DNA from: Tulasnella sp. 424
Lineage: Eukaryota; Basidiomycota; Agaricomycetes; Cantharellales; Tulasnellaceae
Reading direction: 5' to 3'
Length of the DNA stretch: 42,246 bases
Assembly: GCA_019633425.1 (NCBI GenBank)
Contig: WSUB01000259.1
Location: forward strand, 1 to 42,246
The notes under the pieces were generated by a model. That model was not told the DNA's origin and did not search any database. It worked only from the letters and a program-made list of their open reading frames with translations. Shown piece after piece: positions 12,701-24,200 of the stretch (position 1 is its first letter; each line of letters starts with the position of its first letter). The position numbers were made by a program, and so were the translations under genes.

Positions 12701-15700
12701 ATCAGCATTGGGAACTCCCTCCGCTTCTCCCGAACCACAGTAATGACAATATTCGATACATTGGTGGGAGGTCCCGCAGTGATGCACTTCGGACTCGTGA
12801 GCCTTGGGACGTAAACAGCGAAGCTGGCAGGAGCTACAACCGATCAAACATAACTGGATATTGGCCAGTAAAGCAGTTGAGAGGCCATCAAACTCCCTCT
12901 GCAAAGCCTTGATATCCGAGTGATCCGATGGCATAAATCGTGAGATGTTTGACTGAATCCAATTTCTAACATGCAAGATTCGCTGCTCGGCAATATTGTC
13001 GAGGTATCTTCGGACGTCATCCAGGTTCGACCTTGCTGGTTCGGTTCCCAAGGGAGTTAGAAGCTCGGTCAGTCTTTCTTGACGATGCTCATCCGAAGTC
13101 TCAAGGTAGAATAGCACGTTGGTATCAGGAGTGTCAAGAAGTTCTTGCGTATCGAAGTTCTATCCGCGTTTGGCAGTTAGATTCTGCAAGATTTTATCAT
13201 TTGAAATCTTACCTTGAGCACTTCAAATTCACCGAACGGTCCAATTTCTCCCCGACCAGAAATTAGCGCCTGTTTTAGAGATGCCTGAAGAATCGATGTT
13301 CGGTACTTGATCAATGTATCTGTCGGGTTACCGAAATAAGCACAGCACTGGCAAAAGACTTGGATAACGCACGGTCAATTGCTCCCCAGTCTTGCGCCTA
13401 GTAGGGAGAAGTCATGAGCGGATTGCCCAAAGCACATATAAGGAGAACGGACCGTGAGCTTTGCCATAAGGGTTTTCAAAGTGAGCAGAAACTCTCCAGC
13501 ATTTGCGTGGGTGGAACGTTGCTTGAAGAGGTGCTTGCTCAACTTCGAGAAACGGGTGTAAAATTCCTTGGATCGGATTACATCCCAGGGCAGTACGGCC
13601 AGCTGATTGTCGTGGAGAACAGTGATGAAGTTACCACCTTGCTCCCTGTGAACTATTTGGTTGAACTTCGAGCTAAACCTGAAGCCAAAATCATAAGCTC
13701 AAAACGGTTAGCAGCCTCTTCGTACGACTTCGTCACGCACTCCTCAACAATCTCTTTTTTGTCAGCATCCAGCACGTCCTAGCATAAAGGCTTATTTAAC
13801 TTGGATGAATTTTAGCACCCAAGACAAACACTTACTTTGATGATAATTGCCAATAAACCTTTGAAAAGCTTCGGGTTGTTGTCTGGGTCGAATAAACCGG
13901 CGGATGCCTGGAAGCTCTAGAAACCAATAGAGTGGTGAAAGGGAAGGGGAAGCAAGGTGTAATATCCCAACGTACCGTAAACATGTTGGCAACATTTCGA
14001 TTGAGTGCGAAGTTGTTGCGGAACATAATGAGGTTTGAAATCGCAGCATTGAACAGAACCAGTAGCATATCTTCCTGAGCTGTACGTTCTAATGAATGGA
14101 CGCCTAAAATGGAAGACCGGAGTCAAATTCGGCAAAGCGACAAAGGGCTGACCACTGACCCTCAAAATCCATGGCAACGACCAGCTGATCCTTGGTAGGG
14201 CACAGAGAGAGCCAAACACCCTTTATAACGACTAAAGTCAGGGCTCATAATTGATACGTGGGGCGGATTCAATACCTCCGTTGTTCGCATGGCTGAGCCA
14301 GCAAATGAGGTATCAACCAAATGGTTTAAGCTGAAAGATTTGCCTATTATAGACTCAGAACTGGTCCTTTAAGTCGGAATCGTTGCCACCTACCGACGCT
14401 TTGCTCTCCTACACAGATTTGGAAATATTTCTGTATAGTTAAAACAGGGGTGCTGTGGAATATTTCCGTTCATGTCAACTCACCCATGGAAGAGACCACC
14501 CTGACTGGCTTTGTAGCCATGTATGATCCCAAAATCGCTTCATACGGCCCCAAGGAAATGAGGTCTATCATTTCCGCCACACCTGATCCCAATAGGTCCT
14601 GATTAAAGCTGTCACCCGAAACGCCGTCCTTGAGCGGGACGAAGCGGTTATCCCGCGCCACGGCGATGTGAATCGGAATCAAGCAGATGAGTTCAACAAA
14701 CCATTCGCCAGCTTTGCAAATACTTGTATCTGCACGGTCCCATATTGCATCTGCTACAGGAAGCACTTGGACCTTGATGTCAAGAAGGCTCCGTCCAACC
14801 GGCTTATGGGATTGACGAGTGAAGTCTTGTGTCATGGTGCTGAAATAACGAGGCATCCGTTGGAGAGTGTTTTGTTCTCCGTAATTAATGAACGAAAGGT
14901 TCAAAGACGGTCGGGAAGTAGTGAAATCTCTTGGGTTGGCGCATTATATCAGAGGAGCGGAAAACCCGTTGGGAGGTGGCACTTACCTGGATATCGCCGG
15001 AACGACAGGGAAGCGATCCCATACTTCAGCAAAACAATCGACAAGAGAATTGTTCTTTGTGACTGCAACTTTGGACCGAAGATTTCGGGTATTCTTTTTT
15101 TGGAAAAGATACTCTGCTTCTCTGCGGCTGATTCGCAAAGCGATAGAGAGAAGATTGGAAGTAGAAGGAACATGAGCGATGACGTAGACGTTCTGTCGGC
15201 GCCCAAGTGACGACACGGCAAAGCTATGACGGCAGGCATCATTAAATTTCGGGGGCAGGGGAAGCGTTATACCGTCTGGTCTTTCACCAAAAGTCGCATG
15301 ATGGAAAATGCGAAGCTGCCAACCAAGTCCGCTTTGCAATTGTTCAACCAAAAGGAGGGCCGATCCGTCCGGAGAGGATTGCATCGTGGCAGGAGTTGAT
15401 GAAACCGTGATGGTTGCGGGTCTAGGAAACCGGTTAGTGATCTCCCTTGCACCAATCGTCGGCCTGACAAACCGAAACGCGCGAGTTTGCAGGGAGAAGA
15501 CCCGAATTCTTCCTGATTGCTCCAACAAGCAAATGTCTTCGGTTCCGGAGAAAAAGCAAACTCTCAGAATACGGGGCGGTCCAGAGTTATACCATTGCGT
15601 GAGCTCCTGTAATGAGTCTCGGGGTTTCAACGTCCTGAAGTGTTCGTCCATCCCGTATGCTTGAATATAAGAGTTCCCCTAAAATACAGGGAAAATGTTT

Positions 15701-18700
15701 AAATCTGAGTATGGTAACATGCAACTTGGAACCAACCTGAACGACATAAACGATAGCAAGTAGGCGGGTTTGCTCGTCAACAGCAAAGAAAAGGGAGCGA
15801 TCATCGCGGGACTCGATTTCCTTTTGCATATTTTGACAATATCGATCTCGAGCATCATCCAGGTAGATGTTAATCTTGCCCGACGACTTCACAATTTGCA
15901 GTATCCTGCGCCCCTGATCAAGCAGTTGCAGGTGCCTGAAAGCGTGTCAGATCGGGGTTTGAGGGGGAACAACAAACTTACAGCACGCGAGAACCGGGAT
16001 CCAAGTTTCGGACAACCGGTGCAAGGGAAGGAACAAGGGACGGTATGTGAGATGGATTGTTATCCAACAGCCTCATGTCATCTGATCTGGTTCCAAGCTG
16101 AATCGTAGATTGGTCCATGAACGGAGGGTGTGAGCCAAATCTAAAGCCTTGCGCGAAGACCAGCGGCTCTCTACGGGGAGCCACCGCTATGGATTACAAT
16201 CACATATGTCAACCCCAATAATCAGCATTTGGCAATAGCGGGCGTCTTCTTACGGATGGATTCCAGGCGTTCGAGAACAAGTCCATTCGGCCTAAGGGAC
16301 ATCACGTCAGACCAGAAGAATAAAAGTCGTGACCGCTCCATCGATGAGAAGGCTCACTGCGAGGGGTCTGGGGCTAGGATTCCACGAATGTCTGCCAAGC
16401 ATCGGGCGAATTGATTGGCTCGATAAGATTGAAATTCCTGGTCCACAACGGCGATTTCGAGTAGTTTTCTCATGCTCCCGGCTACGTCATCCGTTGTTTC
16501 TATGATGCGATCTTCGATCCAATTTTGGGCAGCAGCCTTGATTTTCTCGACGATTGGAACGTATAAAGGGCGAGAGGTGTAATTTTCGAGTTGAGTCAAG
16601 AATTCTTTGTCGTCGCGGCCAAATGTGGGACGGGAGGATTTGCGTTTATCAGGCTTCGAACTGCTTGATCGAGAAAACCACGAGGCTAAATTTGCTGGAA
16701 GCCATCCACCACCCTTCGTACCTCCAGAGCGGCGTTTGATGATGGAGGAGTCCGATGAAATAATGGATTCGATACGAGCCCTCTCCTCATCTGGATCGCT
16801 TGGGGCTGACTCTTCAATGCTGGTTTGAACCTCAATGAAGCTACCTTTAAGCTTTTTGAAATTGGGAGAGTCAATTGTGACGGGAACGAGTTGACATTGG
16901 TATTTGGTAAGGACATTCCGGGTTTTGGTGTCTGAGGAAGATATTTTGTGGAGGTAGTCTTCCCTTGGCGAGTCAGTCAATCGCCTCGGACTGATTAGAA
17001 ATAACGAACCGAGAGATTCATTAGGCTCAACCTCGGACTCCCCTTTCATCACATCCAAATTTCTAGCCAAACGTCGGATCAGATTAGCGAAATGAATATG
17101 CCTAACATTATACTTACGTGTAGACCTGGGAGAATCGTTTGCGAACGACGACCTCGGTGTGTCGCCTAAGAACCGGCCACTCCAACTCGATTCGAGCGAT
17201 AGCTGCCTCACGACGACTCAAGAACTGAGAATCCTGCTCCATCCGACGACTCTTAAACGCAAGGAAAACTGTGCGCGCTTCGGATGGAATGGCACCCAAG
17301 TCAAATAAGATCTGGAGAGCATCTTCGCCTATTTCGTCTCCGAGTGATATATTGGAGTGCTTTTGTCTAAGGCAAAAACCGAGATTAGATTAATCATAGA
17401 GAATGGGTGTATGACTCACAACAGAGCTCGCAAAGCAATCGATTTATAGTCCGCCCTAAAGTTATCTGTCCACAACCCAGCAGCGTGTGTTCGGAGAATG
17501 GCAAACGCTTGGGTAGTCTCGCTGGAAACCAGAATGACCGTCCCGCCTTCATCACTACAGCTCCCAAGCGTAGTATGGGTTAGCTACGAAGGGAGGAGGC
17601 TGCATCAGCCAGGGACGGGAGGACCTTAGTTGTGTACCACTGACAGTAAATCCAGGGAACTGTTGTACGCCTTCGTCCTCGTCGCTTGTCTTGGTGACTT
17701 CGAACTTAACAAACCGGTCGTCGTCATCAGACTCCTCCTCCGAGCTTGAGCTTTCATCAGAGGCCTCTTCATCAGGTTCATCTTCATCGTATTTCCATAC
17801 AAACGCCGCGGCGTGTTCTTGTGAGACCAAGGGCCTGATATCCGATGAGAGCTTCGTCAGGTATCGCATGAAGGTGACCCGATTTTTCTGTATGCTTGGG
17901 TGTGCGTCGTCGTCCCACGTCTCATCCTCGGGCCAATAGACAACGTAGATATTCGCCGAAAGGGCGTGATCACTTTCTGAGTCCGAGGGAAGAATGAGAA
18001 GATAGATCCCTGACCGAAGGTAAGGGGAGAGTTGGCCACCACGATTGACTGGCTTTCCAAGATCCTCGGCACTGACCGTAAAATTGGGTGACGTTAACGT
18101 TAGTGTCCATTGGAAAGGACAGACAGAGATAGTTACTAACGTAGTTTCGTCTACGACTCCTAAATGTCTGAGGAACTGGACGATAGCTGATTTGCTGCCA
18201 TAAATTCCGATGGGTTTCACAGAGATGGTATCCAAAGCGGCGAAATTGATTCTGCTGATGGTTTTGTAGGATCCATCTCGAAGCGCGTTCATCGCGTCGC
18301 CCATAGAACTATGGTCAATGACCACTTTCTCGACTGCGAGAGAGAATATCAGAATCATCGAGAGGAGCGGGCAGAATCTCAACGACAAACGTACAACTCC
18401 CATTGCTCCCTCTTTCTGAGAATAAATCCAGAAGCCGATAAAGACAAGGTATGCGAGGCAGTAAATCTAGATCGGCATTGTTTGGCCCTTTGGGAGCGAT
18501 GGGGAGAAATGGTGGTCGGAACCCGGTATCGGGGTCGTTGGGAAGAGACCTATTCGGGAGTGTTGGAGTATCGACTTGCATATCGGATTGTTCAGGGGGA
18601 AGGCCAACATTGGATCCGGAGTGATCGTTGTCGTTTCTATTTTCATCACCTGCGCCTGCCATGTCTCCCGTCTCAGGCTTGTCTGAGCGATTTAGGCCAT

Positions 18701-19074
18701 CGTGTGGAGAACCTACGAGTTACTAGCCTTAGCCGTAGTAGGCCACTATGAAGGTTGAACTTACTTGTCGCTACGCCGGAGACAGGGTTGGGCCTTGGCC
18801 CTCCTTGGGGAGAGGAATCTGGAACTGGAATGATAATCACAGACGACGAGACCTTGCATTAATAAGTTGCATCTTGAAAGAGAGAAGCAATAGATTTACC
18901 TTTGGTTGTTGTAAGAGCGCTGTCCGGGTTAGTCGGCGGAGTAAGTTCAATATTCGGAGCGTGTTGACTAGATTGGATTTTCTGCGGATCGAGGCGCTCG
19001 TTGTCTGTGGCTGTCTTGCTTTGCGCATCGTCGTCGACGTCCTGCTTGGCATTCGCCGAGGTTGTCTCAGTCAT
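9798..19074 (-). CDS. giant GBP/VLIG-like GTPase, propeller, zinc-module and VWA protein, copy 1
   Basis: First and most diverged member of the array. It starts at MTETTSANAKQD (exon 1 19074-18900) and ends ...NTPLISL at the TAG 9798-9800. An N-terminal block reads INFAALDTISVKPIGIYGSKS and YWPEDETWDDDA. An acidic tract follows (about 17700-17790). A copy-specific Ser/Arg-rich, probably coiled region lies at about 16350-17300, and a propeller-like part at about 15000-16130 carries SGRIRVFSL and SSPDGSALLLVE. The G domain (about 13400-14500) has P-loop SMGEQSVGKS, RTTEGVWLS, DFEGVHSLER and IIKDV. Zinc modules (about 11270-12900) include CEATAHVCGEPCRLYGKRGC and CPVRCELCPRYC. The C-terminal VWA domain (about 9800-10860) has MIDAS DRSSS and VVFLSDGE. 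I see roughly 35 introns and no inactivating change. Biochemical role unknown; nucleotide-dependent assembly on a scaffold is the family-based guess. Exon edges were not all fixed. Confidence 0.82.
14394..14408 (-). other. 15-nt micro-exon encoding the P-loop core, copy 1
   Basis: A 15-nt exon flanked by AG upstream and GT downstream on the minus strand. Joined in phase 1 to its neighbours, it supplies the middle of the G1 motif, turning ...SSMG and ...KSFSLNHLV into SMGEQSVGKS. Copies 2 and 3 have the same micro-exon at the same place. Confidence 0.75.
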
Positions 19075-19734
19075 CGTGGGGATGACGGTTTGTTTGAGCA
19101 AGGAAGATGGGTATTGGTCACTGATGAGGTAGGGATTTCTTTTCCAGTTAGGGGGGAGGGGAGAGAAATACAAATGGACTCGGGATGGGCTGGGACGTGC
19201 AAGACTTTTGGGGCAGAGTTTCGGGTTGGCGGTCCCCTGCCTTCCCGTTACGTGTGTGGTTCGAATTCCCTTGTACACTTCAACGAGTAGCCAATGGCAT
19301 CAAATGATACTCATCGAGAGAACCGAGAAGCTGGGGGGGCTTTGTAATCGAAAATTCATCTTGAATGATATCCCCGCGATTGGCAAATCGCGGGACCTCC
19401 AAGGGTCTAGTGCAACACGGCGACGTCGTGGCTTCCCATCGGATTTAGAAAGAGAACAATGGGTCGAGACCTCGAGAAGTTGAGGAAAGTGGATAGCACT
19501 TGATAAGATGGCTTTCGTCAGAGAGCCAACTTTAAATTTGTTGATGATCTGGGGTGTGTCACATTCACGCTTTGAGGGCTTTACACAAGGCAACTCGCAC
19601 AAGGGGCGGTGACACTCAGAAGGCTACTAAGGAATAATAGAAACAAAGGGAGATTAACTAAAAATTCGGGCGGTGAAAGGAGAAATCTAGCAGTGAGTCG
19701 TAATCACGCTGCAATACCTGGCCAAACGTGGTGC
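19075..19734. other. upstream region of copy 1, no gene recognised
   Basis: Roughly 660 bp between the copy-1 start and the end of the neighbouring small paralogous locus. It must hold the copy-1 promoter. Unlike the upstream regions of copies 2 and 3, I do not find the 20-bp repeated element or the plus-strand gene here. No convincing exon seen. Confidence 0.35.
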
Positions 19735-20440
19735 TCAATCCCACTCAACATGAGTCAGCGTATACCCCTTCCTCTTCGTCTGCTTTCTCAACGTTCCTCG
19801 AGAGTGAATCCCAGCGTTCTGGTCCATCGTCATGATCTTCGGGTTTGGTCCCGCTTGAACCACCCTGTCTTGTTTGGCGGCTGTTCGTTGATACGTTCGG
19901 GAACTGATGGTTGGAACAATACTCGTGCCAGTACTCGATCTCACCCACGCAGACTTCGTGGATCTCTATGGATTCAGGGTGATGCTCCTCTTGGGGTTGT
20001 AAGGGTTCTAGTATGATGTTTGTGTGGGCGTTGTAAGTCGTGGCATGATGTTGTCGACAGTGTTATTGGATGGCACGACCGACTCGGGTCCGGCATCTCA
20101 ATGTGGTCGGAGTGTTTGGAGTAGGAGTTGCGGAAACAATTAGGAGGTGATTGGATGGAGGAGCGGGAAGCCGTTTAACTTGAGGAAGAGATGGCGGGCT
20201 GGTGATGGTGCGGCGTACAAAATCGGGTAGTCGAACAGCGCGACGCCAGCTGGGTCTCCCCATGCATCTGGATTCGATTGGCGGCGGGAGGACAGGGGCT
20301 TGCTCAGCCTCCGCAGGGCTTGGAGGCGAACATGACGGAGAGGACGTGTGGTGTTGTAGGAGGGGGAGTATGGCGATGAAAATTCCTACGATAGCGGAGG
20401 GAGAATTTATCAGTACTCTTCAACTAACCGAAGTATTAAG
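19735..20440 (-). pseudogene. small paralogous locus A, probably decayed or multi-exon hypothetical gene
   Basis: A stretch recognisable only because it matches the locus at 29202-31017. Two segments that lie about 1 kb apart there are nearly adjacent here: the C-terminal tail HSRGTLRKQTKRKGYTLTHV (ending in a stop at 19735) and EIEYWHEYCSNHQFPNVST (near 19900). Further upstream, RLPAPPSNHLL and TPTPNTPTT (about 20100-20180) match RLPAPPSDHFL and APIPNTPTI of locus B. A short hydrophobic run IVGIFIAILPLL occurs near 20370. Next to the GWFKR motif a deletion of about 13 bp relative to locus B shifts the frame, so the tail cannot be read as in locus B without another splice. I do not recognise the product. 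It may be a remnant or a gene whose exons I could not resolve. Confidence 0.35.
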
Positions 20441-21272
20441 TAGATTCAGCGAATGCGGTCCGTTGCTAGCCGGGTAGCGAGAGCGCTTCCTATTATTGAC
20501 GCAAAAAATGTGTTCGTCACCTGACTAGGGTGTTCCGGCTCGGTGATAGGTTCTTTCGGGTGACTACGATAAATCTTAGAGTCGGAGTGCTTTGGGGAGG
20601 AAAGGCTCGAACGAAAGACAGCTGGAGAGAGAAAAGTCGAACCGGGCAAAGTGACGCAATTCCCTCAACCCGAAATGAGACGATATCGGAGTTCGTAAAG
20701 GGTTATCTCCGTCACGCTCCTCTCTTCTTCTCCGTCGTTGGCTGTGCTTTGGCTGAGGCCTGGACTTCCTTTCCCGATGTTCCCTTCCCTTCTTTCCGTA
20801 GATAGATATCCGCCCGCGGCCGCCCACCTTAACTTCGGCGTCTTTCGGCAGTCTGCTCGCGCGCGATACATTAGATTATCATCATCTCCGTCGTTGGCAT
20901 CAACGATCACCTTGTAATGCTTAACGCGTCTGGGAGATATAGAGCGCCGGGGATGCTGGAATAGAGAGCGGAGGCTTGGAATAGATGATGGCGACAAGCG
21001 CCCCTTTCTCAAACTCAATCACGGTGTGGGCTGCAGGCCACATACTTGATATATGCTGTGCTGTAGTTGGTATTCTTCCGGTATTAAGAGATGGAAGCCA
21101 CGTGCCTAGTAACTGACCCACATCATTCTTCCTTTACAAAATTACCCTGCGCACTCTCCAAGCCAGGGCCCAGGAATGCAGGTTACCGGAATCAGGCGTT
21201 TATCAGGCTCGGAGACTGCTATCCTATTACATGCTAGTAACTTCCGGCAGATTACTGCGTGGTTGGTCTTGC
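20441..21272. other. unassigned sequence at the truncated end of copy 2
   Basis: About 830 bp that show no similarity to the zinc or VWA exons expected here from copies 1 and 3. Open frames are short and compositionally unconvincing. I see no transposon, terminal repeats or RNA gene. The right edge is the homology breakpoint of copy 2. Confidence 0.4.
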
Positions 21273-24200
21273 TCACCCGCACTGGTGTCGCAGGGAATCA
21301 TCCAGACCATAGAAGTGATCACCGGCAGCGCAATGCCGCTCGGGCTGGAATGGTTCATACCGGACGAGACAAGTCATGCAATTGCCACAGACGTGTAGAT
21401 CGTGATGTTCATCACTGCAAAGACGTTCACTTTCAGTTGAATTTGGTGGGAAACCCATTCGTGACGTACTGAGGGACCGTGCATAAAGATGAACAGGAAA
21501 ACGCCCGCTTTTCAGACGACGCAATGTTCCTCAGGTCACATGACTGTGTGGATCTCAAGCTTGTTAGTGTTCTCCAATACTGGTCCTGTTACTTTAAACC
21601 GACCTCCCCGCACTGGTGAACTTTCGCTGAGCATGCATGCTCGCCTTCCTCATGATTGCTCGGTTTCGTGCAACGACCTTTGCAACCTTTACGGCCAGCG
21701 AGATGGCAAGATTCACCGCAAAGATGAAAGGCGAGTTTACATCTGCGGGCCGTGGTCCGAATCAATAGCGAAGACCAGAGTGGGGGAAGAGAGATCGACG
21801 ATGTACTCACATATGCCTTCCGTTGTGACCGGCCCTATCGAGACCCAATCGAGAGTCAGATTTACAGGTTGAGAATATACCGTGTCCACTCACGGAAGCC
21901 GGCAGAGAATGGGTTTGTCGTGTTCCTCGCCGTACTCGCAGGGTCTAGTGCACGAATGGAGTGTTCGACAATCATGAGCTTGATGCTGATGCGACTGGTT
22001 GAGCATGCATCGCAGTTGACATTTCTCGCATTGGGCCGGGCAGAGCCGGACCGCGTTTCGCAAACGATCAGCGAGGTCCTCAAACTCTCTCCTCAAACTT
22101 CGAATATCCGCATTATCCTGAGGAACGCGCGATAGGTTCTTCTCGATCCATTCTTTGACGTACGCGATCCGGGACGTTGCGATACTGTTCAGGTGCGTTG
22201 CGGCCTCGTAGACAGAGCCCCGCGCAGGATCCAGTCCCTGCAATGCAAGAAGTGAGCTGAAAATCCTTTGCCTCTCCACCTCATCCTTCCCCACGTAGAA
22301 CGTGGCATTGCTGTCCGAGCTATTAATAAGGCCTTGGTCGTCCAGATTCTGTGTGGGTGAGGTTAGAGGAGTCAACCAAAAGTCAAACTACGGGTATTTC
22401 TGGCGCCTCACCCTTAGCTCATCGGCATCAGAAGTTGAAGCTGAACGACCATACTCAAGCGCGGCTGGAAGCATGTCCGACAAAGTCGCAACGCGGTGCT
22501 TAATGACCCTTTCTGCTAGGATTAGTCAGAGGAGCTCGAATAGCAATTGAGCTTCAGAACGCACGGTCAAGTGGTCCCCAATCCTGAGCCTATGGAGTGG
22601 GATGAGCTTAAAGGTGATGTAGGTCTAGAAGCCCAATCACCTTCATCCTAGCCATGAGTGTCTTGAAAGTAATGAGGAACTCTCTAGCCGTGCCATGCGT
22701 ACATCTCTGTTTGGACAGCTGGATGGCCAGCTTGTTGAAAAGTGCATAAAACTCTCTGGATTGTATGATGCTCCACGGGATAACCGTCAGCTGACCGTCG
22801 TGAAGAACGGAAATGAAGTTTGTCGTTTGTTCTTTGGATACTATCTGACTGAATTTGGCAAAGAACCTTTGACGCCGGAGTCAGTACATGCACCACGGTC
22901 CTAATGAGGTGCTTACTCTTTGACGATATCCTTCTGATCACCGCCCACGACATCCTTCCATCCAGCCATGAGTTAAAGCATTTGGTTTGTACGGGGGATT
23001 AGCTAACCTTGATAACTATAGCCAGGAGGCCTTTGAATAATTTTGGATTAGCGGCCGGGTCGAAGAGATGAGTCGAGGCTTGGAGGCTCTAAGGGCGCTA
23101 CGCGTGAGAGGTAACCATGATCTGTGCTAAGTGGAACTTTAGTACCGTGAACATGTTGGCAACATCCCGACTGAGAGTGAAGTTGTTTCGGAAGATGACG
23201 AGGTTCGATAGAGCCGTATTAAACAGAACCAACAGCATATCTTCTTGGGGTGTGCGCTCGATGCTATGGACTCCTGCAGAAGGCAAATAAATTGCGAGCC
23301 ATCAAGGGCCTTCGGTTGCGTGCACGTACCTTCAAAGTCCAGGGCTACAACCAGACAGTCTTTCGTAGGACAAACGGAAAGCCATACCCCCTGCAGTTCG
23401 ACGACTTAGCGTCGAAGCAAAAACGGGCCCACAGCTGCTCACCTCAGTGGTTCGAACAGCTGAACCAGCAAATGACGAGTCAACCATGTGATTCAGGCTG
23501 TAAGACTTTCCTGCAAGTGCGATTTCAGGACAAAGAAAGGAAACGCGCATCTGACTGCAACATACCGACGCTTTGTTCCCCTAGTGATTTCAGCTGAGTC
23601 AAGATATAGACACAAAGGCAGAAGGAAGTGAACGCACCCATGGAGGAGACTACCTTAACAGGCTTGGTTGCCATGTATGAGGTGAAAATCGATTCATACC
23701 ATCCCAGGCTAATGGCGCCAATGATCGTGGACACGTCTGCTCCAAGAAGCTCTCTCTCCAGCGTGGCATCGAGGACCCCGTCCTTGAGGGGAACGAAGCG
23801 GTTCTCTGCTGTCACTGCGATGTGGATGGGAATGAGACAGAGAAGCTCCGCGATCCATTCTCCCGCCTTATACCGGCTGGTTGAAGTTGCGATGTTAGGA
23901 ACTTTATCAAATGAAGAGGATGTGACGAGAATCCGAGCAAGTCGTTGCTCGGTTGGTTTTCGGGAGAGTCTCTCAAAATCTTGCACCATTCTTCTGAAGT
24001 ATGGCTCGAAGGATTGGCTGGCCGATGAGGACACAAAGGTGACACTTGCTTTTCGACGGCCGTCCCCTGAGAGGGTTTGTCTGGGAAGTTGTTGAATAAA
24101 CCAAGTAAACGAGCATTGTTATGAGAAACCCCAAACCTTTGGATCGCAGCAGCAACCGGAAACCTCTCCCAGACTTCAGAGAAGCAGTCGATGAGAGAAT

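Noticed and set aside
10497..13782. Several plus-strand open frames of 60-150 codons across copy 1
   Set aside because: They are antisense shadows of minus-strand exons that carry the conserved zinc and G-domain motifs, and they have no family resemblance of their own.
19250..19280. GGTTCGAATTCCC resembling a tRNA T-loop
   Set aside because: No acceptor stem, D arm or anticodon arm could be found around it. The similar GGTTCGAACC near 40739 lies in coding sequence.
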